In this document: positions 45,259 to 55,800 of the stretch, piece after piece
Position numbering within the stretch: the first letter of the stretch is position 1
Layout of the letters: every line of letters starts with the position of its first letter
Translations under genes and position numbers: made by a program
From: Micractinium sp. NFX-FRZ
Lineage: Eukaryota; Chlorophyta; Trebouxiophyceae; Chlorellales; Chlorellaceae
NCBI GenBank assembly: GCA_029339195.1
Contig: JAPTJF010000098.1
Span: forward strand, 1-64,000
Direction of reading: 5' to 3'
DNA length: 64,000 nt
Notes under the pieces: generated by a model
Database searches by the model: none
The model's input: the letters and a program-made list of their open reading frames with translations, nothing else
Told to the model about the DNA's origin: nothing

Positions 45259-46965
45259 ATGCAGGCGTTGGCAGCAACATGCAGTCGGACCCATGTGGCC
45301 AGTGCGGCAGCAGCAGCAGACCCGTCACGGCCGGCTCCCGCCGCCTGCTTGCGGCCCCGGCAGCGGCTTGCCGCGCGCCCTGCGCCGCGGCGGGCGCTGC
45401 GAGCGAGCGCGGTCCCCGCCGCCGCCAACGGCGCTGGCGCTGTGGCGCCGCCGCCCGAGCCGCAGCAGCCTGCCGCCGCCGCCGCGAAGCCAGCGGCGGC
45501 AGCAGCTACAGCTGTCTCTGCTTCTGACTCGGACGAGGACCCTGGCACCAGCATGACCGGCGTGCTGCTCATCAAGTGCCCAGACTCGAAGGGCGTGGTG
45601 GCCAGCGTCGCGCAGGTGCGCTGGTCGAGATGGGTGTGTGCTGGGCGGCGGGCGGGCGGGCAGCATGTGGGGTGGGGGCTGCTGGTGCATGACCATGCCA
45701 TTACCGCTCATGCTACTCGCACCGCCCCTGCAGTTGATCTTTGGTCTTGGCTGCATTCACAGGTACCCGTGCCAGTAAACTCAAACGCCTGTTATGTTCA
45801 TCCGCCCCTGCAGCTGCTCTTTGGCTTTGGCTGCAACATCATCCAGAGCGACCAGTTCAGCGACACGCAGGCAGACATGTTCTTTCAGGTGGGCTGTCAG
45901 GCATGCTTGATAGTATGTCAGGCGGGGCATTGGGCGTGCATCGTAGACAGGGCGGCTGCAAGGAGGGGCTGTGTCACCTACTGTGCCGGGCTGGGTGGGC
46001 TGGGTGGGGTCCAGCGGCACGCCGGCAGGGGCTGTTTGGTCCAGGTGGCGAGGTTGTGTGGACGAGGCGTGGTGGCTCGAGCCCCCCAGGGTGAAAGGGC
46101 AGCTGCGGTTTTCCCAGGTGGATAACACAGGACGCTCTGTCTACTTTACTCTCCCTTCTCCCTTCTCCTCTGCAGCATGCAGTCTGTGACTACTCAAGAC
46201 ATGATTGTTTGCCCCGGCGGCTAACATCAACACTCCCTCTTATTCCTTCTTCCTTCTCCCCTGCAGCGCGTGGTGTTTGACTATTCCGACATGATTGTGG
46301 GGCCCGGCAACACAGCGGTGCTGGAGCGCGGAATTGCTGAGGTGGCGCGCAAGTACAGCATGGAGTTCCGCGTCAGCTACTCCACCAAACAGAAGCGGGT
46401 GGCGCTTCTGGTCAGGTGCGCAGCGGCTGCCTCTTTGACGGTGTTTTGTGGCACGGGGCGCGGGTGTGCGTGGCGGGGGTTGTAGCCGAGCAGACGCCCC
46501 TGGGGGCAGCTTGGGCGGCACGCGCCCTTCCCGCACGCTGTGTTGGTTTTCTCCCGCATGACTGTCCCCTCTTCCTTTCCCTGGTTGCGTGGGTGCGTGT
46601 TGCGGGTGCGGGGGGCATGGCTGAGGTGTGGCGCAATCACTCACTGCCCTGCCTCACTGCCCTGGCCCTTGCAGCCCCTAGCGTCTGCTTGCCCACCCTG
46701 CTGCCCTCACACCCCCTCCCCTTCCCATCCCGTACCTCGTGGTTTTTTGGAAACCCTGACACCCTCCCCTTTTGTTTTCATGTCCATCTCCTGCAGCAAG
46801 CTGGACCACTGCCTGTACGACCTTCTCATCCGCATGGAGAGCGGGGAGCTCAACTGCACCATCCCGCTCATCATCTCCAACCACCCGGGTGGGTAGCTTT
46901 GCAAGGGGTGGAGTGGAGTGTGTGGCGCCATGGTGCCTCTGTCTGTGGAGCAGGGCTGTGCTGCC

Positions 46966-47009
<44 letters not shown>

Positions 47010-48928
47010 CAGACTGCTCTGGGAGTGCCAAACCAACACGCGTTCACAGACTGCGGCCCCAAAGCGGCATGGCCAGTCTATCCGGCCGTTGGTGCAATCG
47101 CAGCAAGTTCAAGGCACAGTTTGCATCACCCTGCCCTTGCACGCCCTGCAGACCTCGAGCTGGTGTACTGCCTCTTATGCATACGCCTAACCTTGCACAC
47201 TCTGCAGAGCTGGAGTTCGTGTACAGCCATGATTGCATGAGCCTGACCCCATACACTCTGCAGACCTGGAGCTGGTGGCCAAGCGCTTTGGCGTGCCCTT
47301 CCACCACCTGCCCATCGCGCCCAAGGACGCCGCCAGCAAGGCGGCCCAGGAGGCGGCCATCGAGGCGCTGCTGGAGCAGGAGGACATCGACTTGATTGTG
47401 CTGGCGCGCTACATGCAGGTGCGTGTGCCTCTGTTCTGACTTGTGTTGAGGGGATAGGTGCCTTTGATGTACGGTTGGTGAGGAGTTGGAAGGGTGAGGC
47501 GAGGCGCTGACGGGGCAGGAGGACATTGTTTGTGCCGGTGAGCTGCATGAGGTACGTGGGCTGCTGCTGAGGAGGCGGGCAGTGGTGGGGCTGTTTGGCT
47601 CGTCTGCCTGTTGATCCTCCGCCACGAGAGCCGTGACTGCTGGGGCCTGAACCTGTGTCACACCCAAACGACTGTCAACTGAACTGGCGTCCCGGTGTCG
47701 TTGGCCTGCGGATCCTCAGCCGCTACAACCCCAGCTTGGGACTTACGCATCATGCTTTCCTTGCCCTGTCCCTATATTGCTTGCAGATCTTCAGCCGCGA
47801 CTTCTGTGACCGCCACTGGCGGCACACCATCAAGTGAGGGAGGCCCCACCCAAATGGGCTCTGGGCGGGGAGTACAGCACAGCATACCCCTAGGGGCCCT
47901 CAGCCCTACCCTGCCCTCCAGCGCTGTCCCCAAGCTGGCCCTCAGCAACGTTGCTACCCTTCCAGCTTTGAACAGCACGATGCCCGACTGGCCCATCCAC
48001 ACCACCTCGTATTCGTTCCTGTGGCTCCTGTGCAGCATCCACCACTCCTTCCTGCCCGCGTTTGAGGGGGCGCGGCCGTACCACCGCGCGCACGAGCGCG
48101 GCGTGAAGGTCATCGGCGCTACCGCCCACTACGCCACCTCGGGTGAGTGCACTCGCATCATCCGGTTAGCTGAGCACTGCGTGGCAAGTCAGGGTGGGTG
48201 GCAGCGGGTTGGTGGCGCAGCCGGTGCTCGGGCATGGAGTACGTGTGTTTGTGGCGTGCAATTGGGTGCGTCTCCGGCCAGCTGTGTGCGTGTGTTGCGG
48301 TGGGATGTACCTGTGCACCAAGGCACATGCGGGAATGTTATTGCCAGCACGTCTGTGGGTGCAGTTGTGGGATCTAGCCTGTACGGCAAGCAGCAGGGTG
48401 TTGCTTGCTGCAGCAGGGCGACCGAGGCAGAGTGAGGGCACCATGCCTGGGCGGTGTGTAGCGGCTCCCTGCAACCCGCTTGTTCTTTTGTACTTTGCTG
48501 TGCAGACCTGGACTGCGGCCCCATCGTGGCCCAGGACGTGACGCACGTGACGCACCGCGACGCTGTGCCCGACATGGTCCGCAAGGTGCGCGGCTCTGCA
48601 GGCTCAAGGAGCCCTGCCAATGATTAACTGTATTGTGCTGTGCCGTGCTGCGCCCGGAAAGCGCTGTGCTGTGCTGTACCCGCGCGTGCTGCGCCCGACA
48701 TGGTTCAAGACGTGACGTGAGGACCACGCTGTGGCGTGCTGCGACGTGGCGAGCTGTTCTGTGTTGCGCTGCATCAGTGCGCCCGATTGGCCCAGTCACG
48801 GCAGGTCCACCCGACCCTTGCTGCTGCAGGGCCGTGATCTGGAGCGCACCGTGCTGGCCAAGGCGGTGCGCTGGCACCTGCAGGACCGCATCATCGTGCA
48901 CGACAACCGCACCGTGGTGTTCGAGTGA
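45259..48928 (+). CDS. PURU: Formyltetrahydrofolate deformylase (PurU), organelle-targeted
   Basis: Nine exons join to 386 aa: 45259-45615, 45814-45888, 46267-46415, 46797-46888, 47264-47418, 47787-47833, 48036-48142, 48506-48585, 48830-48928. The enzyme hydrolyses 10-formyl-THF to THF and formate; in plants it is mitochondrial and protects photorespiratory glycine metabolism. Residues 1-95 are Ala/Arg/Pro-rich and look like a targeting peptide. An ACT domain follows ([21 protein letters not shown]...FFQRVVFDY), then the formyltransferase-like hydrolase domain: [33 protein letters not shown] with N292 and H294, and [16 protein letters not shown] with D330. The Asn-His-Asp triad of the family is complete. 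The end [14 protein letters not shown] is typical, so the gene is full-length. Introns 1, 2, 4, 5 and 8 hold partial copies of adjacent exon ends. Confidence 0.94.
45725..46215 (+). repeat. Decoy copies ahead of PurU exons 2 and 3
   Basis: CGCCCCTGCAG|TTGATCTTTGGTCTTGGCTGC, with exon-like start at 45734, precedes the true exon 2 start at 45814 by 80 bp. In the next intron a copy starting at 46176 (GTGACTACTCAAGACATGATTG) precedes exon 3 at 46267 by 91 bp. Each copy spans the acceptor and about 35-45 nt of exon, then diverges. Confidence 0.8.
46968..47008. repeat. G41 homopolymer in PurU intron 4
   Basis: A run of 41 G on the transcribed-sense strand lies between exons 4 and 5. The length is probably unstable and may be misassembled. 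It could form G-quadruplex structures in DNA or pre-mRNA. Confidence 0.9.
47145..47285 (+). repeat. Triplicated acceptor of PurU exon 5 (56-bp period)
   Basis: Exon-like starts at 47152 and 47208 precede the real exon at 47264, exactly 56 bp apart each time. The copies read ACCTCGAGCTGGTG and AGCTGGAGTTCGTG against ACCTGGAGCTGGTG, and share the preceding CACNCTCTGCAG context. In the required phase all three begin D/E-LE(L/F)V. Confidence 0.88.
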
Positions 48929-49842
48929 ACCCGCACGCGCGCTGCTTCCGGTTCAGCGGCGATAGCTCGTGCACAGAACTGGGCAGCTGACTGCCCCCTG
49001 CACTGCTTTGCATTGTTTTTGCCCAACACTTCTGGCCCTGCCCTCCAAGCGCACACACACACACGCACACGTGGCATGCATATACACTCCGCGGTGCATG
49101 CCCGTTCCTTCAATACACCCACATGCGCATGCACGCACATATACACCCCATGGTGCATATCCCAAGCTGAATGGAGACTTGCCAAATCTTGCGAGTACTC
49201 GCGCATTGCTTTCCTACTGTCCCGCTCGTTTTTCCATGCCGCTGATCCACCCGCCGCTGCTGCCCTTGCACCCGGACCACCCCGCACAACATACCGAGCT
49301 TAGCAGTTGCCGATTTTTCTGTACTTGCCTGCCAAGTGCAGGGAAAAGTGAACAGGAATGATTACATGTAGCACTGTCCCCCTGGCTCAGCTCAATGACA
49401 GGCTGGCTTGGCACGGGAGGTGGTTTGATCTCTTGAAAACCATTACGCTCTACGAGGCAGCTAGTGATTGCACTGCGTGTCAAGCGCATAACGTGAGCAA
49501 GAACAGCGCTCGGGTTGCACTGACGCGTCCCGCCAGCCTGGCGTCCCGCCAGCCTGGCGGGCGCCGCTGCAGCATGACGGCGGGCGCCGCTGCCGCCGCC
49601 ACCATGGCCCAGCAAAGCGCTCGGCCTGCACGAGATCTCTGTCCTCTGTAAATTGATCGCGCCTCAACAGGCTCCCAACGTACCTATGAGTGGCCCACGT
49701 CGGGCCAGGCAATTGATCACTAGCGCCTAGCTGCTGTCGTCCTCGTCGGAGCACAGGGTGTTCAGCTCCCTCTGCTAGATGGATGGCGGCAGGAGCGTTA
49801 GCAAACCGTTGCGCACAACTGACATAACACGGCGGTAGTGCG
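48929..49842. other. Intergenic region between PurU and the large lipid-transfer gene
   Basis: PurU 3' flank with CACACA-rich stretches near 49050-49145, then the upstream region of the next gene. TGTAA at 49647-49651 is a possible but distant poly(A) signal. No gene supported. Confidence 0.45.
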
Positions 49843-52800
49843 ATGGTGGGCGTGGTGCTCGCCCTCCTGCTGCTCACCGGCGTGTTGGTGGCAGCGGCGG
49901 CCTTTTGGAAGCGGTGGGTGGGGGAGGGACATTGGTCGGCACGCTGCTGCTACTACTGCCGCCGCTGCCGCCAGCTGCCCGCCCTCTCGGCTGCGAAGGC
50001 TCCAGCCGTGCATAGTTTGCAGCCAGCCTGAAATACCTGAATTGGTAGGCCAGCTGCGGCCTGAGCTGTCTCTATGTATGTGTGCATCTATCGAATCCAC
50101 CCTCCCTGCTGCCTGCTGCAGGCTGTTGGGGCTGGCGGTGAGCCGCTTTGCGCACGGCAAAGCATTCCGCCTCACCATCGGCGAATTCTTCTTTGCCGGG
50201 GTGGCGGACGTGCGCCTGCTGCTGCATGTGGTGAGTGCTACTTGTTGCTTCTGCGCAGTGCACCGAACACGGGTGCTGCACTGCTGCTGTGTTGTGGCGG
50301 TTGCGCACACGCGGGTGCTGGGCGTCGCGCTCGCTGCAGGCGGGTGCTGCGATCCAGCGACTCGGCTGCAAATCGTGGTGTGAAGCACATGGGTGGCACC
50401 AGCAGCAGCGAGTCTGGCTTTGCCAGCGCACAGCATTTGTTGGTTGCCCTGCTATGCTCGCTCGCCTGACCGTCGCTGTGCCTGCCTGCAGGGCCCGGTG
50501 CGTGAGCTGCGCATCTCCCGCTTGTCCCTCCGGCTCGCCAGCGCCAGCGATGCAGTCGGCCATGGCGCCTCGCTGTGGCAGGCAATGCTTGGGGGGCAGC
50601 TGCTGCTGCCCATCAGCCTGCATGGCGTGAGCGTGCGGCTTGCAGCGGCGCCGCCCACCGAGCCAGCCGTCAGCAACGCCAGTGCACTGGACGCCACAGC
50701 GCCGGCCGCTGTGGCAGAGGCGGGAGGAGTGCCGGGACAGCATCTGGGTGCTGGCAGCACAGACGGCCAGTTATCAGGCAGCAGCAGTGCAGAGGGCGGC
50801 GGCTTCAAAGACGGCGCTGGCAGGAAAGCGCGGCCGCTGCGTGCGCCGCTGGCGCTGCTGGCACACCTGCCTGTGCGGGTCGAGGGGCTGACAGTTGTGG
50901 ATGAGGTGAGACCAGAAGCAGGGGTGGAGCGTGCATGTAACGAGTGTGCTCCACGCAGATCGGGCCAATGCCTTCTGCCTGCTTGGTTGAGTGCATATGT
51001 TTGACTGGCGTGTTCACCTGACGCAACCTCCATGACCCCCCGCCGCGGCTTGCCTCGCGATTTGCAGGAGCGCGGCCTGCAGCTGCAGCTGCAGCTCGTG
51101 TCTCTCAGCCTGCTGGGTGCACAGCAGCTGCTGCTGGAGGGTCTAGCTGCTGGTCTCTTGCTCGCCAGCGGCAGCAGCGGCGGCAGCAACGGCAGCGGCA
51201 GCGCCCCTCCCAGCCCCTCCAAGCAAAGGCAGGCGCTGCAGGTGGCGCGTGAGCCACAGATGTTTTTGAGCGTAGAGCGGCTGCTGCTGGGGCACACACA
51301 CGATGGCAGCTTCTGCCTGCAGGACATGCAACTGCGGGCTGCAGCCGAGCTTGGCAGCGGTGCGGCTTCGCGGTTAGCAGCAAGGGCAGAGGGCTGCGAG
51401 CAGGCCGGCTCTGGCAGCGGCCTGCAGCGCCTGTCTCTCGAGCTAGGTGCGGTCAGCCTGACCGTCTCACAGCGGTTGCTGCTCTTTGCGCAGCAGCAGA
51501 AGGCAGCGGCGGGCTGGGCGTCTCGGCAGCGGCGGCAGGCCCTCAAGCAGCAGCCTCGGCGCTCGTCGTCACAGCACGCGGCGGCAAGCAGCGCTACCCA
51601 GCAGGACCGTTTGCTGCGCCTGCTGGCCCTGCTCCCCAGGGAAGTGGAGCTGGCAGCAGAGAGCTGCAGCATTGCTACCGACAGCGACAGCTGCGGCAGC
51701 AGTGGCAGTGCAGACGGGATGGCACTGTGTGCAGCCTTCGGGCTGCACGGCGTCCGCTGCCGCCTGGACAAGGCAGCTGTGCCAGCCAGCGGCAGCAGCG
51801 CCGGCGACGCCGCTCTGGCCAGCATCACGGCAGGCTGGAAGCAGCTGTCAATCAGCCTGGGCACGTCGGCAGGAGCCGCAGCAGGAGCAGGTGGGCAGGC
51901 GCTGCCGCCTGCCATGGCTATGAGCAGTGGCGCCGCTGAGTGGTCACTGGGGCTGTCCCAGGTGGCGCTCCCGGGAGGCACGGCCAGCAGCGGCAGCAAC
52001 GGCAGCGGCGGCGGTGCAGGGCCCTCGTGGCAGCTGGCCTCAGTGGCAGAGGCAGCCATTGGGGCGCTGCACACTGACGTGTGCTACCCAGCAGTCCGCC
52101 CGCTGGTAGCGCAGCTGCAAGAGACTGTGGTGGCAGTCAAAGCGGCGCTCAAGCCGCCTGCAGGAGCAGCAGCAGCAGTCGCTGGGCTTGACAGCAGCAG
52201 CATGCCAGCTGCAGAGGGCAGCACCGGCAGCAGTGGCAGTGGCAGTGGCGACGGTCCCGCAGTACAGGCAGCGCCACTGCCGCCCCAACCGCTGCTGTTG
52301 GCTCAGTGGCAGGCCACGGTGCGGCTGGGGGATGGCAGCAGGCTGCTGTTCACTGACGCAGCTGGGCGCTGCTGCTGGAGCAGCGGGCTGGCGTCCTGCC
52401 GGCTGGCGGTGCGCGGCAGCCCGGGCAGCGGCAGCGGCAGCAGCGGCGACAGTGCAGCGGCAGCTGTCTCTGGGAGCTTTGAAGTGGTGGGGATTGAGAT
52501 GCATGCCGTCGCCACCACCGATGGCAGCCTCATGGGCAAGACCGGTGCGGTGCAGCCACCGGCAGCAGGTGCCTCCGGCCAGCCGCAGCCTCCACCCCAA
52601 ATGCTGGCCGCTGACCTCCTGAGGATCGTGGTTGAGCATGCACCGCAGCGGGTGCGGCAGGGCCAGGGCGCTGGCCAGCAGCAGGCGGCAGAGAAGGGCG
52701 AGCAGCCGCAGGCAGCAGACTTGGGGCAGCAGCCAGAGCAGCCGGCGGCGGCAGCAGCCACCAGTGTTGATGCCACCACCTCTCGGGTGCATTTGTTGCT

Positions 52801-55800
52801 CCAGCAGCAACAGCTGGCCACTGTGGCGACCGTCGTCGTCAGCCTGCTGCCAGCGCCCAAAGAAGCCGAGCAGCCACCCACGCCAGAGGAGACAGCTGCT
52901 GCTGCTGACAGCCTGCTGCAGGCGGCTTCGCTGGCGGCGGTTGCGGCCGCGGCGGCCGCTGTGGCACCGGCTGCCGCACGCGGCGGTAAGCGGCGCAAGC
53001 AGCTTCCGCGGCTGACAGTCACCTGCAGCGACACGCTGCTGCTGCTGGCCACCACGGTGTCCGCTCCAGCCGAGCACTGCGCCAGTGGACAGCTGCTGCT
53101 GGTGCCCGCAGCTCCCGCGCTGCTGCTGAGCAGCGTCGGCGGCAGCTTGGGCGGTGGTGCGCCAGGTGGCAGCCGGGTGCATGCAGAGGGCTGCTACCTG
53201 CTGTACTGCGAGGGCCTAGCCTCCCAGCGCTTCCCCAGCAGCAGCGACGCACTGAAAGGTGAGCCAAGCCACCACGGCTGTGCAGCCTCGCATCTGCCTG
53301 CCTGGTCACGGGCCTGCCGCCTCACCGCTACCATCCCTGGCTGCCAATTCTTGGTGACACGACCCACCTTGGCCTTCTCTCCCACCGGTGCCTCCCTGTC
53401 CATGCAGAGCAAGCCAAAGTCACTGTGCTGAGTGTTGACGACGCCGTTTTCCGGCAGGGCGCAGCGCCGCCAGCAGCCGGCGGCACCGCCAGCACCGGCA
53501 GCATGGAATTAGAGCTCGGGGCAGTGGCGGCCACTGCAGACCCAGACGCGCTTCTGTGCCTGGCAGCAGTGGCGGACAGCGCAGCACAGCAGCTGGCGCT
53601 TGCAGCTGCTCGCGGCGGCGGCGGCGGCAGCGGCCTGTCGCCACGGCCCCGACGGCGAGGCGCCAAGCGGCAGCAGCGCCAGCCGCTGAGCATTTCGCTG
53701 GGCAGCCTGCGGTTTGCTCAGCCGCTGTGTGCTGGGCGCGACATGGCGCTGGAGGTGGCTGCTGTGTGCGCTGTGGTTGGCGCTCAGCAGGGCTGCCGGC
53801 ACAGCGTGTCCACGGCTGGCGCGGTGCTCACAATCGACGACAAACCAGTGCTGCGGTGGCGCCAGCTGGCTGCCTCGCTGTCGCTGCCCGAACCCGACGC
53901 CGGCCACCTGGCAGCACGCCCGCTGCCACCCACCCTGCCCTCCGGCTTACTGGAGGCAGCAGCGGCGGCAACAGATGAGCAGGAGCAGCAGGAGGTGCTC
54001 GAGGGGGAAGAGCAGCTGCCAGAGGGCAGCTGCCCTGGTTTTGAGGGGTACCAGCGTGCCCGCCTGGAGGCTTGGCTTGAGGCAGGTGGTGCCGGCTCGC
54101 CTGAAGGCCGGCAAGCTGCCGCCGACCCGGCTGCCGGCGCGGCAGCAGCAGCGCTAGGCGCCGGGCCAGCTAGCGTCGTGGATGCCACGATCAGGTGCGC
54201 CAGGCTGGTGTGCTTCTGTGATGCTGCAGCCATAGCTCTGTGCTTTTGTGCACTTGCTGCCGCTACGTGCTGCCCTCCACCTCTGGATGCCCCTGCTGTG
54301 GACCCAAGCAAGACCCAAGCAGCATGTTTGCACCCGCCGCCTGCTGCAGCGGCGCCGAGCTGATCGTGCCTCACGACTGCGAGCCAGGCCCGTCCCAGCG
54401 GTACTGCGAGCTGTACCTGAAGGCCCTGGAAACGGTGGGTGCAGGCACCCACAGGCGTGCACAGGTTGCTTGCTTGCTTTGTAGGAGGATGTGCATCCGG
54501 GTGTGCGTCTGTGCTGGGTGATGCACAACCCGCTCCGTCCAGCCCAGCCCAGCAAGTGTCAGTTGGGCCGCTGCACATCTGCATGGCCTTCCTCGACCTC
54601 ACCTGTCTTTTCTCTCATTTCCCCACATGTGGAGAGCGTGCAGGCCATGCAGCAGCACCTGCACAGCCTGAAACGGCTTAAGCAGCGGCGTGCCATCCCC
54701 GACAGCACCACCGGCGGCAGCAGCAGCATACCGGGGGAGCCAGATCTGGCTGGCGAGGCACTGCCAGATGGCGCCGCCGGCGAGCAGGCGGGGCAGCAGG
54801 GCCGGCGCAAGCGCTCCCTCTTCCCCATGCAGATCAATCTGGATGCTGCTGACGTGGCGCTGCGGTTTGAGCACCACCCCCTCGAGGTCAGGCTGACGCG
54901 AGATGCTTGCCTTGAATACAAGCCCTTACAATTGGGTGGCTGCCAACCCGGCTGGTTCTGAGCAACCCCGAGCTCGGGTCTGTGCCCGTGTGCCATGTGC
55001 CTGCATGCTGGTGTTCTGACGTTGTGTGGTGCTTGTGCACGCTACTACCAGCACCACTTGCGAACCACCGTCCCTTCTTCCCTCACTCTCCCGACCGCCC
55101 CTGCTTCTGCAGGCCTGGCTGGCCAGCCGCGGCCCGCTGCTGCAGCAGATGGCTGTGCAGCAGCACCTGTGGGGCGAGGTGGCAGCGGCGGTGCAGGTAA
55201 GCAGCACGCTGCCCAGCACCCCACAGCGCGGTGCTGCGCCTTCCTGCTGCTGCTGCCACGCTCCCTCACTTCATGCTCAATATATACGTGCTGGTGCCTC
55301 CCTCGCCTGTGCCTCCTGCTTTCCAGCACAACGCTTCCCTTGTGAGCATCCCTCGCCCGGCCTGCCCCTGCAGCCCGCCGACTCTGCCAGCCCGCTGCAT
55401 GCTGCCATGGTGGAAAGCGCGTTCAGCACGGTGGCCGAGGCCACGCAGCAGGCGTGGGACGGGCTGATGCAGGAGCTGCTGCAGCTGTACCGGGCAAAGC
55501 TTCAGAAGCTGGAGCAGCAGGAGGGAGGGCAGCGGGCATGGCAGCAAGGCTCCTCCGGGGCGGCAGCTGCACCGGCAGGCGCCGACGGCTGTGCCAGGCG
55601 CCCCAGGGGTGCAGCCGCTGACTTGATGCAGCTGGCCTGCAGCCGGCTGCGCGGCCTGGTCGTGCTGTGCGCGGGCAGCCCAGAGGCGCGGGCAGCGGCG
55701 ACGGCGCAGGTTGTTGCAGTTGATCCCGCCTCTGAGGGCGTGCCGATGGCCAAGGTGGGTCCTAGGGGGAGCGCACGGTTGTAGCTGGAAGGTGCTGACA

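Noticed and set aside
45725..45770. Extra PurU exon at 45734
   Set aside because: Good acceptor and similar to exon 2, but it loses homology after about 20 nt, lacks the IIQSDQF codons, and using it would not complete the ACT domain.
52040..53182. 380-aa minus-strand ORF
   Set aside because: Antisense of the large exon 4 of the SABRE-type gene; rich in His/Gln/Cys from GCAGCA-type codons, no domain.
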